64,000 nt of DNA from Mytilus trossulus. Lineage: Eukaryota; Mollusca; Bivalvia; Mytilida; Mytilidae. Every line of letters starts with the position of its first letter. Position 1 is the first letter of the stretch. The notes below the pieces were generated by a model. That model ran no database searches, was not told where the DNA came from, and saw nothing but the letters and a program-made list of their open reading frames with translations. Shown here piece by piece: positions 12,201-25,000 of the stretch. The position numbers and the translations under genes are program-made. Location of the stretch: NCBI RefSeq assembly GCF_036588685.1, contig NC_086386.1:48035878-48099877 (forward strand), given 5' to 3'.

Positions 12201-15200
12201 AACCCGATGTATTATACGAAGAATGCCGACTTTCAAACCCAATTCTATAAGTTTGTCATGATCATGTTATTGGTGTTGATTCTATATTTATTTTTACAGT
12301 ACGTTGTTAACAAAAGCTTGTGACGCTTTTCGTGATGTTGAACGAAGCAAATTCAGTTGAACACCATTTTATCTGAGTCAACAATGGTATTTTAATAGTA
12401 GAATAATAGTACAATAAAGAGCTAAATGGTCTATGGTGTAATACTGACTGCAAATAGACCATTTTCATAGTACCGACTTTTAACTCCAGAATTTTTTCTA
12501 TAGATTATCATCTCTGTGGAAGAACATCCTGTTAATCGGTCAAGCAAGAACAAAGATATCAATTTGCATAATTTTGAGGGAAAGTTTTCTGTTAAATACT
12601 TTCTATACACGACTTTATCAGCGGAAAACAGTAAACTTTCCTCCCAAGTTGCACCGATTATATATATAATTTTACTTCTTTCGGCTGCCCGTTATTGCCT
12701 GGCGGCGGGGTTAATTATGCTTATGAGATCTCAACCCTGCCCCTATACCTGCAGAAAATGTAAAAAGTAAACGCATAACAATGCGCACATTGAAATTCAG
12801 TTCATGAGAAGTCTGAGTCCGATGTCAGAAGATGAAACAAAATAAAATAAATAAAATGACAATAATACATTTATAACAACAGATTACTAGCAGTTAACTG
12901 GCATGCCAAAAAAGTATATGCTTAAACTTTGAGCAATACCGGCTGGGCATACGATCACTAGTATTGACACTCTAAGAACATTTTGCTGCTAAAATTATAT
13001 TATCTACTGTATATTCTTTTATTTTCGTGGATCAAGGAAAACTTGCATGTTCGTGGATACTTAATTTGGTATTTTTGCTGAAGTCATCATAAAGCCTATC
13101 AAAAATGTGTCATTGGTTGAAGATTTAATTTCGTGGTTCATCTGTTTCGACGAAATCAACGAAACTTGGTATTCAACAAATATTAATGAAACCTCAGTAC
13201 TATTAACAAACAAATTCAGTGAACGAAATTGTAAAAAAATATGAATGTCATCTTACTAAATTTCAGTCGATTTGTGCCAGAACGCCAGGTGCCTACCTGT
13301 GGAGACCGAACACGGAAGAAGAAGCCAACGCTGCTTACCTAGAATATTTGCAACGTAAGTTGAGAATATAACAGTTACTCTGTTTAAATGAAGTTATTCA
13401 GTAATCACGAATTTAAAAAAAAAAGCAGTGACAACAAGGCAATGCAATTCGTGTGAACAATCTTCATCCTTATCACGTGTTACAAAAAATGTGACAACGA
13501 ATATAATCCCTTATTAAGATATACGAAAAACTGTTATAACTAGTCGTACAAATTTGTGCATGGTGACAAATTTAATTTGTGATTAACGAATTTAACATTT
13601 CGTGATAACGAATTTAAAATTTCGTGATAAAGATTTTAATTCGTGATTTTGACCTTATCGAAAGATTAGGGAAGTTTTTATGATGTAGAAGCGTTAGTGG
13701 AAAAGAGACGGATTTGGCTATACTTTTTGGAACTTTTGGATTATAGCTCTTCATCTTTTATATAAGCTTTGGATTTCAAATATTTTGGCCATCAGCATCA
13801 CTGAAGAGACATGTATTGTCGAAATGCGCATCTGGTGCAAGAAAATTGATACTGTTAATTTTATTACAGAATATAAAATTCACTTAAAATTGTCTTTGCC
13901 CGATTAAATATTGACCCTTGTGGTAGAATTATTTTCGTGGTGACCAATTTTCGAAGATTACGGCAAACTTACATTTCCGTTAATATTTAATTTCTTTGTT
14001 TTGTTGGATTATGCATATAATACAAGTATATAGGAAATATGTCATTCGCTCAATTTTTAATTCCGTGGTTCACCTTTATTCACATTATCCAGGAACATTG
14101 GGATTCAACGAATAAATATGAATCCACAGTTATTTAGTTTGTCTTATTTTACGTTCTTCATATCAACGATGCAAATGTAAATATAAAATATAAGATTTGG
14201 TATGATTGCCAATAAGACAATTCTCCAAAAGAGACCAAATGACACAGAAATTAATAATGAAGGTCATCAAACGGCCTTCAACAATGAGCACAGCCGATAC
14301 TGCATAATCAGTCATAAAAGGCCCCGAAATGACAAATGTAAGAAAGGTATAAGATATTTGAACACTGCTTCATACTGTTGCCTAAAACCATTATCATTAG
14401 GAATGAGGAACTATCAATTATCAACATTTTGTATATGTATGACAATGGTCGTATAAAGTGCAAATTACTATTCAAATTTGTATATTCACGGCTTTCTTCT
14501 TTGATTTATATCTGAATTCACTGCATTGCATGACATTGCATATCACGATGAAGCAGCTGTTAATAACTTTAAAAATTGTCCAGAAATAATTCCTTTGTTA
14601 ATTAACCTCATATTAAAAAATATTAGTTGAAAAGTTGGTTAAAGATAAACTCTTCAAACAAAACAAAGTACAATAAAAAAATATTCAAATTTCTCTGTAT
14701 TGCACAATTCAACCAATTATAGCTCTTTAGAAATGTAATGCTTAGAAGTATTTCATCTGTGTTAAATATATTTTTATTTCAAATCAAAATTATCTCTAAA
14801 GATTAACTGTATACATGTATTCTACATATTTATTTATATATTTCGATAAATTGAACAGTAAACATTAAAAATAAAAACATTTCAAAGCTAACAATTGGGC
14901 AGTATGGACGATCTTTCCCTTTTCAGTTATACAATTTTTCCATTACGATGTTAAAACACAATGCCATTGATTAAAACATATACATGATAAGTAATAACAT
15001 TAACGGTACCAATTTTCAAGTTAACATGTGTTTATCAATGAGGTACGAAATAATTTTGAACATTGGTACATAATGATAATTTGGGTAGAAAATTGCGGAT
15101 GTACGAAATGGTCAGGCTACAAAAATAACTTGCTTTCAAGTATTTATGAATTTATCTTTGATTTTGTAGATTCGATAAGTTGTATTTTACATTGAACATG

Positions 15201-17053
15201 AAGTGGAAACAATATTTGTATTATCATCCGGGTGTCAAAAAACAGTAATACTCGTGAGCTACGAAGGCGATTTTAGAAACATGTGACGAAGTCAATGATG
15301 AAAAAACATCTCATTTGATATGTTAATTTTACATGTTTATTTTCTATATTTACAAAACCAACTTTTATACCGACTAACTTTTTCGTTTAAATCTGTACCA
15401 ATATGGTTACGCGTCATAACAGTTTACATCGTTTTAACTGGTATTTCGTTCCCTTCAACCTTTTTAATGGTATTAACTTACCTTGTTTCTTTGAAAATTC
15501 CAGTCAGGAGTATGAGAGTTTTGTCCCATCCGTTTTTATAATCGGAGTTTTGTATTTATGTTCATACTTTATATTTATTCTACTGATTTTTCAACTTTAC
15601 ATTTGATTTTTTTTACAGAAGCACCTTATGTATGGACCGGTGCAAATGATATAGACAAGGATGGGATTTTTACATTTATCACAGAAAATGGTACTTTGAA
15701 TTCTGTCCCATTTGGACAAGGTAAAATTTACTTATTTTAATTCATTAAAAATATATATGTAACATAAAATATTGTCCACTATGATATATTGTCTGTTTGA
15801 CATAATTTCAAATAAAATATTGTCCACTGACAGTATTTCATAATAAAATATGGCCCTGGACAATATTTCATTATAAAAAAGGGTTCTTGTCCATGCAATT
15901 TTGTCACCTCTTTTTGGACAATATTTCATTATGAAATTCTGTTCATGACAATACTTCACTATGAAATATTTGCCTTGAAAAATATTTTTTTTATCAAATT
16001 ACACAAAAATAAATAGTACACAAGCACGCAACATGCACAATTCAAGATTTATAACTGAAATGGTTTTGTAAAGCAAGGAATTTATAGTATTACTAATAGT
16101 GAGCTTCAAATTAACATAGATACATTACAAATGGTTAATTATAGATTAAAGAATGGTCAAACATCTGTTTCATTTGAATACATTGTACTGTTCTAATATT
16201 AGTAATGCACTAACAATCACTTATTTTGTGAATGTATATTGATTTTTTTCTGAACTATTAGTGATTGTAAATACTATATTGACGAATATTTTTTCAATAT
16301 AGTTTTGGAATCTATCGATGTGTCGCTTTAAAATACATTATCTCGTAATATAACCGTTAGCTCATTTAAAAGAAATTAAAAAATATACCAAAGACAAAAA
16401 GTTATATTTTTTTTAATAATTAGGTGATTTTTAATGACATTACATTTCAGAATGTATGTTTTCAACAAAAATTTAAAACAAATTTCGAGGTTAAACATCG
16501 CAAACCTTATATTATCCTTTTATTTGCCATTTCAGATTCTAATACATGCTTGGTTACATTTTCAAAAGTGTACACACAAGCGTCTTGATTGGTTATAAAC
16601 GTCCTAAGCAATTGAAATTCAACCAATGACGTGACGTTATTTCCATGTAAAAAATGAATACACTTTTTCTTTTTAACATTCGACAGATAGTTATTGGAGA
16701 AAGCATCGGGTCTAATGGCACTTGAATATACAATAATTCCATCTAACATTGAGAAACAATTTATTTATGAGAATATGAAACTAACAGCAGACTTCTCTTC
16801 CAAAAACGAGGCATCGTATACATTAAAGCTGTATTTTTGTTTATTGGATAGGAGGATTGTCTATTACATTTGAATTTTTGCGTTATTTAATACGAAATAT
16901 CAAATAAATATTTGGTTAATTATTTCAGATCCTTTAAATCCTTCTCCCGATGAAGTCTATGTGATGATACAATATGACAAATTGACTAAGGAATGGATAT
17001 GGACTACTGAGAATTCTTTTAAACATAGTCGCTTCATATGCGAGTATCAACTA
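9285..17053 (+). CDS. Secreted C-type lectin with N-terminal cysteine-rich module (six exons; terminal exon not found)
   Basis: Exons: 9285-9345, 9966-10091, 11901-12025, 13267-13354, 15619-15720 and 16929-17053. All have GT/AG borders and agreeing phases, giving 209 codons before the final donor. Residues 1-20 (MKCCCLVVFIFCTIDVSNGG) form a signal peptide. Residues 26-68 are a cysteine module with spacing C-x6-C-x6-C-x13-CC-x4-CC-x6-C. Residues 74-205 form a long-form C-type lectin domain: TCPRDF, NCYSY, WLEAQSICART, YVWTGANDIDKDGIFTF, WIW and FICEYQL. C74/C90 and C107/C205 fit the N-terminal and core disulfides. The cysteines of the usual second domain disulfide are absent (YVMIQ and TENSF occupy their places), and no EPN, QPD or WND motif is visible, so calcium-dependent sugar binding is doubtful. 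Such proteins typically act in molluscan haemolymph, mucus or shell matrix. After FICEYQL a consensus donor GTAAGT leads into an intron. A phase-0 exon starting at 17470 after a pyrimidine tract is possible but weak. Confidence 0.9.
10563..11048. mobile_element. MITE-like element with 24-base terminal inverted repeats
   Basis: Both ends begin TGGGCCATTCCAGTTAAT and continue for six more bases, matching at 23 of 24 positions in inverted orientation. The 486-base interior is non-coding and carries many copies of a 'cctatcaga' motif in its left half and variants of 'cccctaagat' in its right half. No transposase is present, so it would be non-autonomous. I see no clear target-site duplication. 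It sits in the second intron of the lectin gene. Confidence 0.8.
12640..12785 (-). repeat. Fragment of a dispersed repeat
   Basis: The minus strand contains 'gggcagggttgagatctcat' followed by 'taaccccgccgcc', a sequence I recognise as a common mussel dispersed repeat. Its base composition is GC-richer than the intron around it. It produces the chance plus-strand frame at 12516-12770. It lies in the third lectin intron. Confidence 0.45.
13010..13205 (+). repeat. Dispersed repeat, first of two related copies
   Basis: Blocks such as 'aatttcgtggttcatctg', 'acttgcatgttcgtgga' and 'cttggtattcaacaaat' recur in the same order at 13925-14130 with substitutions. Both copies are intronic (fourth lectin intron and its flank) and non-coding. 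Confidence 0.55.
13555..13645. repeat. Short degenerate tandem repeat
   Basis: A unit close to 'gataacgaatttaaaatttc' recurs about four times. It is non-coding and lies in the fourth lectin intron. Confidence 0.55.
13925..14130 (+). repeat. Dispersed repeat, second of two related copies
   Basis: Related to 13010-13205: 'aattccgtggttcacctt' and 'gggattcaacgaataaa' correspond to the blocks there. It lies in the same lectin intron, before a family A copy. Confidence 0.5.
14190..14350 (-). repeat. Dispersed repeat family A, partial copy
   Basis: 'ggtatgattgccaataagac' through 'cataatcagtcataaaaggc' matches the family A copy at 49445-49600 in the same orientation. It creates a spurious open frame at 14202-14456. 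Confidence 0.7.
15745..15985. repeat. Imperfect tandem repeat of an 'ACAATATTTCATTATGAAAT'-like unit
   Basis: Several units containing variants of 'gacaatatttcattatgaaa' and 'aataaaatattgtccac' occupy the start of the fifth lectin intron, immediately after exon 5. The units contain partial palindromes and could fold. The minus-strand frame at 15732-15959 is only the translation of this array. Confidence 0.7.
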
Positions 17054-18715
17054 GTAAGTATAATCCTTTATTTAGCCTTTAATTGGAACTATTATATCTC
17101 CTTCGAAAATTTGATATATAACTACTACAACATAATCATGAATCATGAAAACTTAAGTAAAGGTCATAGACAGGTTACTCTCGCCTGGCATTCGGTAGTA
17201 TGTCTTTTTTTTTCGAAATACAGTATTCATACTCGTATTCGTGCAAGGGGTACCGTTCTGTGTTAAGAACAAAGTTCTGTCGCAGTACGCGCAAGGGGAA
17301 AATGTTAACCTCAAAGCCGGTATTTTTGGCACATATTGTAAGCATGGTAAAATTATTTCCATTCTAGCACATGCTTTTGTATCCATCTTGACCTCGGAAT
17401 GTTTATTGTAATTATGTAGTCTTCGAAAAGTCTAGCCGAGGTCTTCAGAAGTCATGTTCTTTTTTTTAGATATGTTACTTCCCATATGCCGTTGTATTTT
17501 CTAGCCAATACTTTAGCACATGGAAGTCCCTTGTTAAAAAGACACTAACAAAGAAAAGAATATCTCAATATATAGAAAATTGGTGAAAACTATCATAAAA
17601 TACAGAATTATTATATAAGATAGAACTGTATGCCATAAAAGACTCATATCTTGAATTTGTTTTTCTATATTTTGAACAAATATCTTAACCTCATTTGTAT
17701 TGTAAACTCTGATAACATGTAGTACAATCAATGTCGAGTTTTGTTCATTAATGTTATCATTGCCCAGCGCGGTCAATAATCGTGGATTGCGTACCAATTT
17801 CAAGAATATCATTCTTGTCGTGTCTCGGCCAAATGGTATCAAGTTCTTTCAAAATATTGATAAGTAGTGTTCTTATCACAGTTAAGCATCACTTTTGGGC
17901 TATTTCGTGGTGGCTAGTTTTTATTGTTGAAGTAGCAGGAGTGTTCCTAAAAAAACACCGACCTTTGATAGGAAAATTGATAATCCTAGTTACTTCCGGT
18001 TTATCGAACACTTGTAACATTTTACACATGGTAGCCAAATTGAACATTGTTATTTCACTATTCTAAGGAATTACAATACCAGGATTTCTGGAACTTGGTT
18101 TCAGGGTTTATATTAGTCAATTGTACTGTGTGGTGCTTTTTTAGATTCATATTTTACAACGTTCTGTTGGACGTATATTGTTATCGGGCGTGGGTATCGA
18201 TGACGAGCAGTAGCTCCCACAATCACTTGTTGACAAATGCTTTCTATTTCTAACCTATACAAATATTATTCATGTGATATCAATTTCTAATTCAGTTATC
18301 AGTTATTTTGTATGTGTCTTTTGATTTATAGTATTGTATTTTTCAGAGAGTTTGTCCGTAGAGAGGATATATGCCATTGCAGAAGTTGATGTAATAAAAT
18401 CGTAAAAGCGGAATTTCTTTTCTTTGAACACCAAACACGATTTGACGAACTCCGTCACCCCGAAAGAAAGCCAAAACAAACAATACAAAAAGAGTCAACT
18501 ATGAGAGTGGTCAGTTTCTATTCCACTACGAAATTTGTTGGTATGTCCTTGCCATGCATGCAGATATGAGTGTTTCAATAGTACTTCGAATTCGGCTTAA
18601 TACCAAACACCATGAACACCTTGACTTAAATTAATCTGGCTCGTTTAATTTTCATTACATTCTGACAAAATATTTGCTTTAACACTTTGTCAAAAATAAG
18701 AAACAAATTCAAAAA
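17054..18715. other. No gene recognised; possible lectin 3' region
   Basis: The final lectin exon should lie here or beyond. One candidate starts after a pyrimidine tract ending at 17469 and stays open in phase 0 to a TGA at about 17586, but its sequence is not lectin-like. Other open frames (17534-17842, 17782-18066) overlap on opposite strands and show no domain. Confidence 0.4.
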
Positions 18716-18719
18716 GCTT

Positions 18720-19040
18720 GATAGTTATCGAAGGTACCAGGCTAATCATTTGATACGCTTGACACGCATTTCGTCTACATACGACTCATCAGTGACGTTC
18801 AAACCAAAACAGAGGTCAAAATAAGGCCAAACAAATGCAAAGTTGAGGAGCATTGAGTATCCTGATTTTCAAAATGTTATGTCAAATACCGCTTAGGTAA
18901 TCTATGCCTGAGATACGACAATCATTAGTTGTTTCAAAAGTTCATAATTTTGTAAACAGGAAATTAAAAAAAAAAACACCACTATAACTGACATTCATGT
19001 GAATAGAGAAGTGCTGACTACTGGGATGACGAAACATGAG
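18720..19040 (-). repeat. Dispersed repeat family B copy
   Basis: 'cacgcatttcgtctacatac' and 'gactcatcagtgacg' at the start, then 'gagcattgagtatcc' and 'gtgctgactactggg', match the copies at 24761-25130 in the same order. The family recurs at 24.8, 25.1, 39.8, 40.1 and 54.3 kb and as short pieces elsewhere. Confidence 0.75.
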
Positions 19041-19069
19041 ATAAAGCTAACTTGATTGACAACAAAAGG

Positions 19070-19740
19070 GTTCTTGTTGAAGCTGTAAAGGCCATTCAAC
19101 TAATGATCTATGAATTGGTATTTGTAAACTTCAAACTTGGTATCAGGGTAAAAACAGTTTTCTTTTAATATTTGCCCTAACTGAGTACTCACTTATTTAA
19201 TATTTAATACAAAAATATGTTTACCTGCTTTATGAGTATGGTGTGTCTTATGCTACTAAATATTGATTCATTAATATGCAAGATAATACCAAATACTTCG
19301 AACTTACTATAAATAAAACCCCTGTTATTCAAACATCCAGTCTATATTTATTTTCCCCCATGTTCTATTTTTATATGCCGTATTGCAGAAAGCTTTTGTG
19401 AAATATGCTTTCATTTTGCATTGTGTACTAATAGGTTCTGGTTTTGTTATTTAACCTAGACCATGGATGTAACAAAGTCATACAAATAAACATCTTAATT
19501 TTCAGATTTTTTTTAATATTAAAATTAGGTTTCTTTTTATAACTTAAAACAAAACGTATTCGAAAATAACCACAGGTCTACTTAGTTATCTAGTTTATTA
19601 CATAAAAGATTAGTTTAAACGATAATGAATAGGGTCAAGTAAATTCGATTATGGTTGAATATAGACTTGTTATCTTTGATAAATAGTTATGAAAATCAAC
19701 CGAATTCAATAAATGAGTATTCAATAACAAAAATGTTCAC
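19070..19740 (+). repeat. Dispersed repeat family C, copy 1
   Basis: Paralogous to 33815-34540 over several hundred bases in the same order and strand: 'ttgttgaagctgtaaa', then 'caagataatac.aaatactt', then 'ttctatttttatatgcc'. A short frame (QDNTKYFELTINK) is shared by both copies but is interrupted here. Confidence 0.7.
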
Positions 19741-22005
19741 TCAGTGAGCAATAAGCCCACGTGAATTTGAAGTATAATAACGGGATAAATATAAATACTC
19801 TCAGCAAAATAGACAATAACAGAATTCGTTTATTATGTTTAAATGTATGTGTATTGTATGACGATTACAACTGTATATTACTGCTTTTGTATACAATCAT
19901 ATTTTTAATTAAATGTACAGGTGTATGATGTCGTCACGTTATCAATGATATAAGACAAATATGTATACCGTGTCTGTGCATAATGTCGTCCCTGCTCTGA
20001 ATACGACAGTTTTTTAAGCCGTTGTAGTTGTTTTATCGGAAATTTGATTTTCCTACTTAAGGATGTTTGCTTGTCATGTTTTGGATTTTTTTTGTCAGAT
20101 ATTCGAAAACCTCTGGTTTTATCCATTTGAATGCCTCAAAAAATTTTGTCCATAGACAACCACTTTTCTTTTTATAAATTTTGTACAATTATAAAAAAAA
20201 ATGTTAAAATCTTATATTTAAGCGAACTTCCTTAATTACATATTAATTACTTTATTGCATTGCAAAATTGCAGCAGATTATGTATCTTACCTTGATCTTT
20301 ATTTTCCCCTTTTTTATTTATGAGGTTTATACTTTTGATATCTTTCTAACTTTCAAGAGCATCACTGAAGATGCATTTATTGTCGAAATGCACATTAATC
20401 TGGTGCCAAAAAAAATAGATCGTTAATCTAATTACAAAAACATGTAATAAGTAATAGTTGAGAAATTAATACACCATTGGATATAATATAATTTAAATTG
20501 TCGAACATAACATTACATTAAAATATATTTTTTCCATTTTGCACCAAATCTCTTACAATGGTGTAAAGATATAATAATAAACGTTAAATATGTATTTAAA
20601 ACATGAATACAAACAGTTGCACTACAGACCTTTACTCTAAATGTAGTAACCGATTTGCGAAGACCAGTTAAAAAACCAGAGATAGTGATACGATTGATTA
20701 GTTGGTATAGATATATATGTCTTTTTTCTTTACTGGTTCCTGGGGTCAGAAATGTAATCTCGACTTGAGAAAATCCGATAATGCATATCAGAATCAGTGT
20801 TACTTAAGTCCCACTCTGCAAAAGATGGTATAAAAATAACAAACAAAAACCCACTCTTGCTGAAATTAATGTATGTTCAAATTGTATTTTCTATTATAAA
20901 TATAATAATATAAAATATTAAATTAAGGGGAGCTAACTCTTTAATTTGATTTTATCCTAGCCAGAAGAGATTTCACGAACTACCAGATACACAGACATTT
21001 TTTACAAATTATTTTCGACTCTCACTTTTTGGGCCAAAATAATTATAGAGATAACTGTAGCAGCAAGAATGTCTAGTAAAGTAAGATCTACAAACACATA
21101 ACCAACACCAAAACACAATTTTGTCATGTGTCCTTTAAGTTTTTTTAATATGCACAAAGACCGAGGAGAGCGACATAGGCTCTAATTTTCTATTATTGAA
21201 TTTTAGTCATTACTTCTATTTGTATTTTGGTGTGTGATTGTTGTGTAATTGACAATTCATGCACACTGCTATAGTTCAACAGCCGCTGTTGTATTTCATT
21301 GGAACATAGAACAATGTTTATAAGATAAGTGTGATTATCAATTTCAGTGCTTATAATACTAGTAATACTAGTAGTAATATTCACCAACAAGCCGGTAATA
21401 AAACAATCAAGACATCTTTAATCAACCTGCCTGTCGTAGTAACTACCTTTGTTTAAATACAACTACATGATCTATATATATCTTAAATACTGAATTCGAT
21501 ACTATCCTTTATAAAAAAATTATTGATATTTCCTGTTTATTTTTTAATAGATATATAGTTTACTTTCATTCTGGTCCATATATCCTACATATAGATTTAT
21601 CTCACACTCTCTTTCTTTCAATGATATGTCGTTGTATGATATTAACGGAATGTTAGTTTATCTCAATTTGGACTTCTAACACTCTCAGAAAGAGATAGTG
21701 TCAACGAAATTTTGAGGTACCTTTGCTATTTGTATATGAATTAATTGTTGCTACTTCTGATATTTGTCTTTCGTGTTCTTAGAAGGTCTTCTTCTAAATC
21801 TGCGAAAACTGATCGTAAGGTCTTTCTTATGCGGCTATCTTCAATCTTTTAGAGAAGTGGATCGCTGAGGATTTTTCTTGAATAGTCTCTAAATGATAAA
21901 TGATGAGGTTTGTATCAAATGCTTAATAATATTCGCATATGCTACTCATTGGATTTCAGAGAAAAAAGTTGAGATTCAGCATGTGTAACCAATGAGAATG
22001 GAATG
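19741..22005. other. No gene recognised
   Basis: AT-rich sequence with short fragments of family B (20355-20430, 'atgcatttattgtcgaaatg'). This is the 3' flank of the minus-strand formin gene, whose polyadenylation signal should lie somewhere below 22011. I did not identify a clear one. Confidence 0.45.
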
Positions 22006-22010
22006 TAAAG

Positions 22011-25000
22011 TTATGAAAATGAATCGCATCGTTTCTTGTGTACTGCGAGGATTTCTTGAAGTCTGATGTCTTTTGCTGTCGGAACAAAGTTCGAAGGTGT
22101 AGATTTTCTTCTAAGACTCGGCATTGTCGCTCTAAATCCCCCTCGCTTGAAGCTGTTATTGGTATTGGCCACTTTTTTCTGAAAGATAAAGTCATTTGCG
22201 CATGCTCAATGTTATGAATTGGAATATTATTAGTGCTGACGAACAAAAAAATATATTACCAAAAGTTTATAACTTTTGATATGTGCGTTAAACAGGTATA
22301 TTTGATTTCATTTCGTAAATAAGGAAACTTTTTTATATAATGAATAGTATTAAAAAAGAAGATATAATATGCTTGACATTGAAACAACTCTCTACCAGAT
22401 ACCATATGATTAAGCAGATGTCATTTTTATTATCCATTAACATGAACTATGGAAAATGACTGTTTACTATATATATTTCTACCCTCGTTTGATGTTAAGA
22501 AGTAATTTGTTAACTTTTATATTGCCAGAATATATACCTGTATTTTGTCGATATTTTCGCACATTTCCCGGCAACATTTGAACAACTCATCTACATTAAT
22601 ATTCTCTATAGAAAAATGATCGGCAACCTCCTCAGATTTTCTTTGTTGAGTTTCCAACTTTTCACGTATAATTTCGATTTGACACTTCCCATTCTTGAAA
22701 AAAAAAAGTGAAAAAAAACTACGATAATGACATGAGATAAAACAAAGTGACCTGTTCATATCTACAAATGAATGGCGATACTACATGTTTTTACGATGTT
22801 TATCGTCAGTAATACTGTCTATTATTTTCTAAGATTTCTTATAGTCTTTTTATGTATCAAAGAACAGAGAAAGTGATATCACTATAGATTATTATGTAGA
22901 AAAAAACCCGATTTGATAAGATATTAACGTACTATAAGATATTTGCATCATTTTAGAATAATAATCAGGAAAGAAATATGAACAAAATTTGATTACGCAC
23001 AGCTCATTTGGTGATCCAAATTCTTACACAGCTACTTAATAACAAGTAATCTTAATGTACAATTCAAATTATGCATATCAAATGTACATTTTAAGGCTGT
23101 ATATAAACTGTACAGCTGTAAAGCTGTATATCAACTGTACAGCTGTAACGCTCTAAATAAACTGTACATCTGAGAAGCTGTAATTAAACTGTACATCTGT
23201 AAAGCTGTAATTAAACTGTACATCTGTAAAGCTGTAATTAAACTGTATTTCTGTTAAGCTGTAATTAAACTGTACATCTGTAAAGCTGTAATTAAACTGT
23301 ATTTCTATTAAGCTGTAATTAAACTGTACATCTGTAAAACTGTATATAACATGTGGATAAATATCGTATCACACAAGATGCAGTGGCAAAATCTATATGT
23401 TTAGCTATACACAGATGGAAAAAAGTGCAGTAAATGTACATTTTGACAGAGTTGCAGTTTATATACAGCTTTAAAAGTGTACAGTTTATATATCGTTTAT
23501 CAGATGTACAGTAAGTTTATGTAAAAAAATACATAAATAATAAAATTCATCAATAATGTAATTATGTTTCAGTGAGCATTTATTTAATTTTATATAAGCC
23601 ATTCAAATATAAAAACTTTGTATTGTACCTGGATCAACTCAAAACACTGATCTTTAATCTGACATGTCTCGGCATCAATTTGTACTTGTAGTTCTGCAAA
23701 TTTCTTTTTTATTGCGTTGAATTCATCTGTAGCTGGTTGGAGAAGACAGCTATGAAAGTATAGATAACCAAATATAAGTAAAAACATCTGAAAAAAAATC
23801 TTAAAGAAAGAATAAAAAACGTCATCTATATTTTGGATAAATAATAATTCAATATGATAATGTTTCTTTTAACATATTGGTGTTTACAGTGAATTTAATG
23901 TATTTAAAGGCAAATTTGTTCACTACATTCTCTGGAAATTTAAAAAAAAGTCAGTAGAATGTGTTTTACTATGGCTATATAATGTCTAAGGGTAACATTT
24001 TGGAAGAAGGATGATTATATTTTTAGGAATATGTTGGTCATATTGGATAAGGATTAAAAGAGGGACGAAAGATACCAAAGGGACAGTCAAACTCATAAAT
24101 CTAAAACAAACTGACAACGCCATAGCTAAAAATTAAAAGACAAACAGAAAAACAATTATACACATGACACAACATAGAAAACTAAAAAATAAACAACACG
24201 AACCCCACCAAAAACTAGGGGTGATCTCAGATGCTCAAATATACAAAGATAAATTCGCATGTAAGTACACGATCGCCACATACACATGATCTCTGGGGGG
24301 GGGGGGGGGGGGGGATAGAGGTATAAATACTGGTTTACTAACATTTTAAAGTAGAATGCTAAAAATGAAACTCCTTCATCATATTTTAAAATACTCATCA
24401 TTGCTCATAGCATACTACATATAAAGTAATTGTATACAGTTTCAAATAACTAGTTTCAATAAATGAAAAGGAAATTATCAAATTACCGTCGAGTGTGTAG
24501 CAGAGTATCATGAAAATCACAGACAAATTTTAAGCATGATGAGTCTGACTTCCGTATTTCATGAACCAAGAACTCAAGCAAGGTAACTGTATCATCTATA
24601 GACTTGGTTTCTGATAGTTTCTGCATTGAACATATATCAAATCCCACTGCTTTTCCAGCAACTTTCCCCTGTTATGAAACAAAATTGATATCACAAAATG
24701 ACATTCTTGCTTAATAAAAATGAAATAAGCTTCTTAAATGAAGCAAATAAACTCATCATATATACCAGGATAAAATTTTGTATTTACGCCAGACGCGCGT
24801 TTTGTCTACAAAAGACTCATCAGTGATGCTCGAATCCAAAAAATACAATAAAAACCCAAATAAAGTGCGATGTTGAAAAGCATTGAGGACCGACATTCCT
24901 AAACGTTTTTTCAAATACAGCTAAGTTAATATATTCATGAGATAGAAAAGCCTTAGTATTTCAAAGGTTTTGTAATCAGTTAGTTCATAAATATGACCAT

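Noticed and set aside
16961-17266. Lectin reading through the last donor to a stop at 17266
   Set aside because: The consensus GTAAGT directly after FICEYQL and the hydrophobic, AT-driven extension make read-through unlikely, though intron retention cannot be excluded.
21956-22246. Formin last exon read in the frame KKWPIPITASSEGD
   Set aside because: The preceding exon ends in phase 0, which selects the other frame (KKVANTNNSFKRGG), ending at TAA 22011-22013.
23090-23350. CRISPR-like array
   Set aside because: Units are contiguous with no unique spacers, in a eukaryotic intron; it is a minisatellite.
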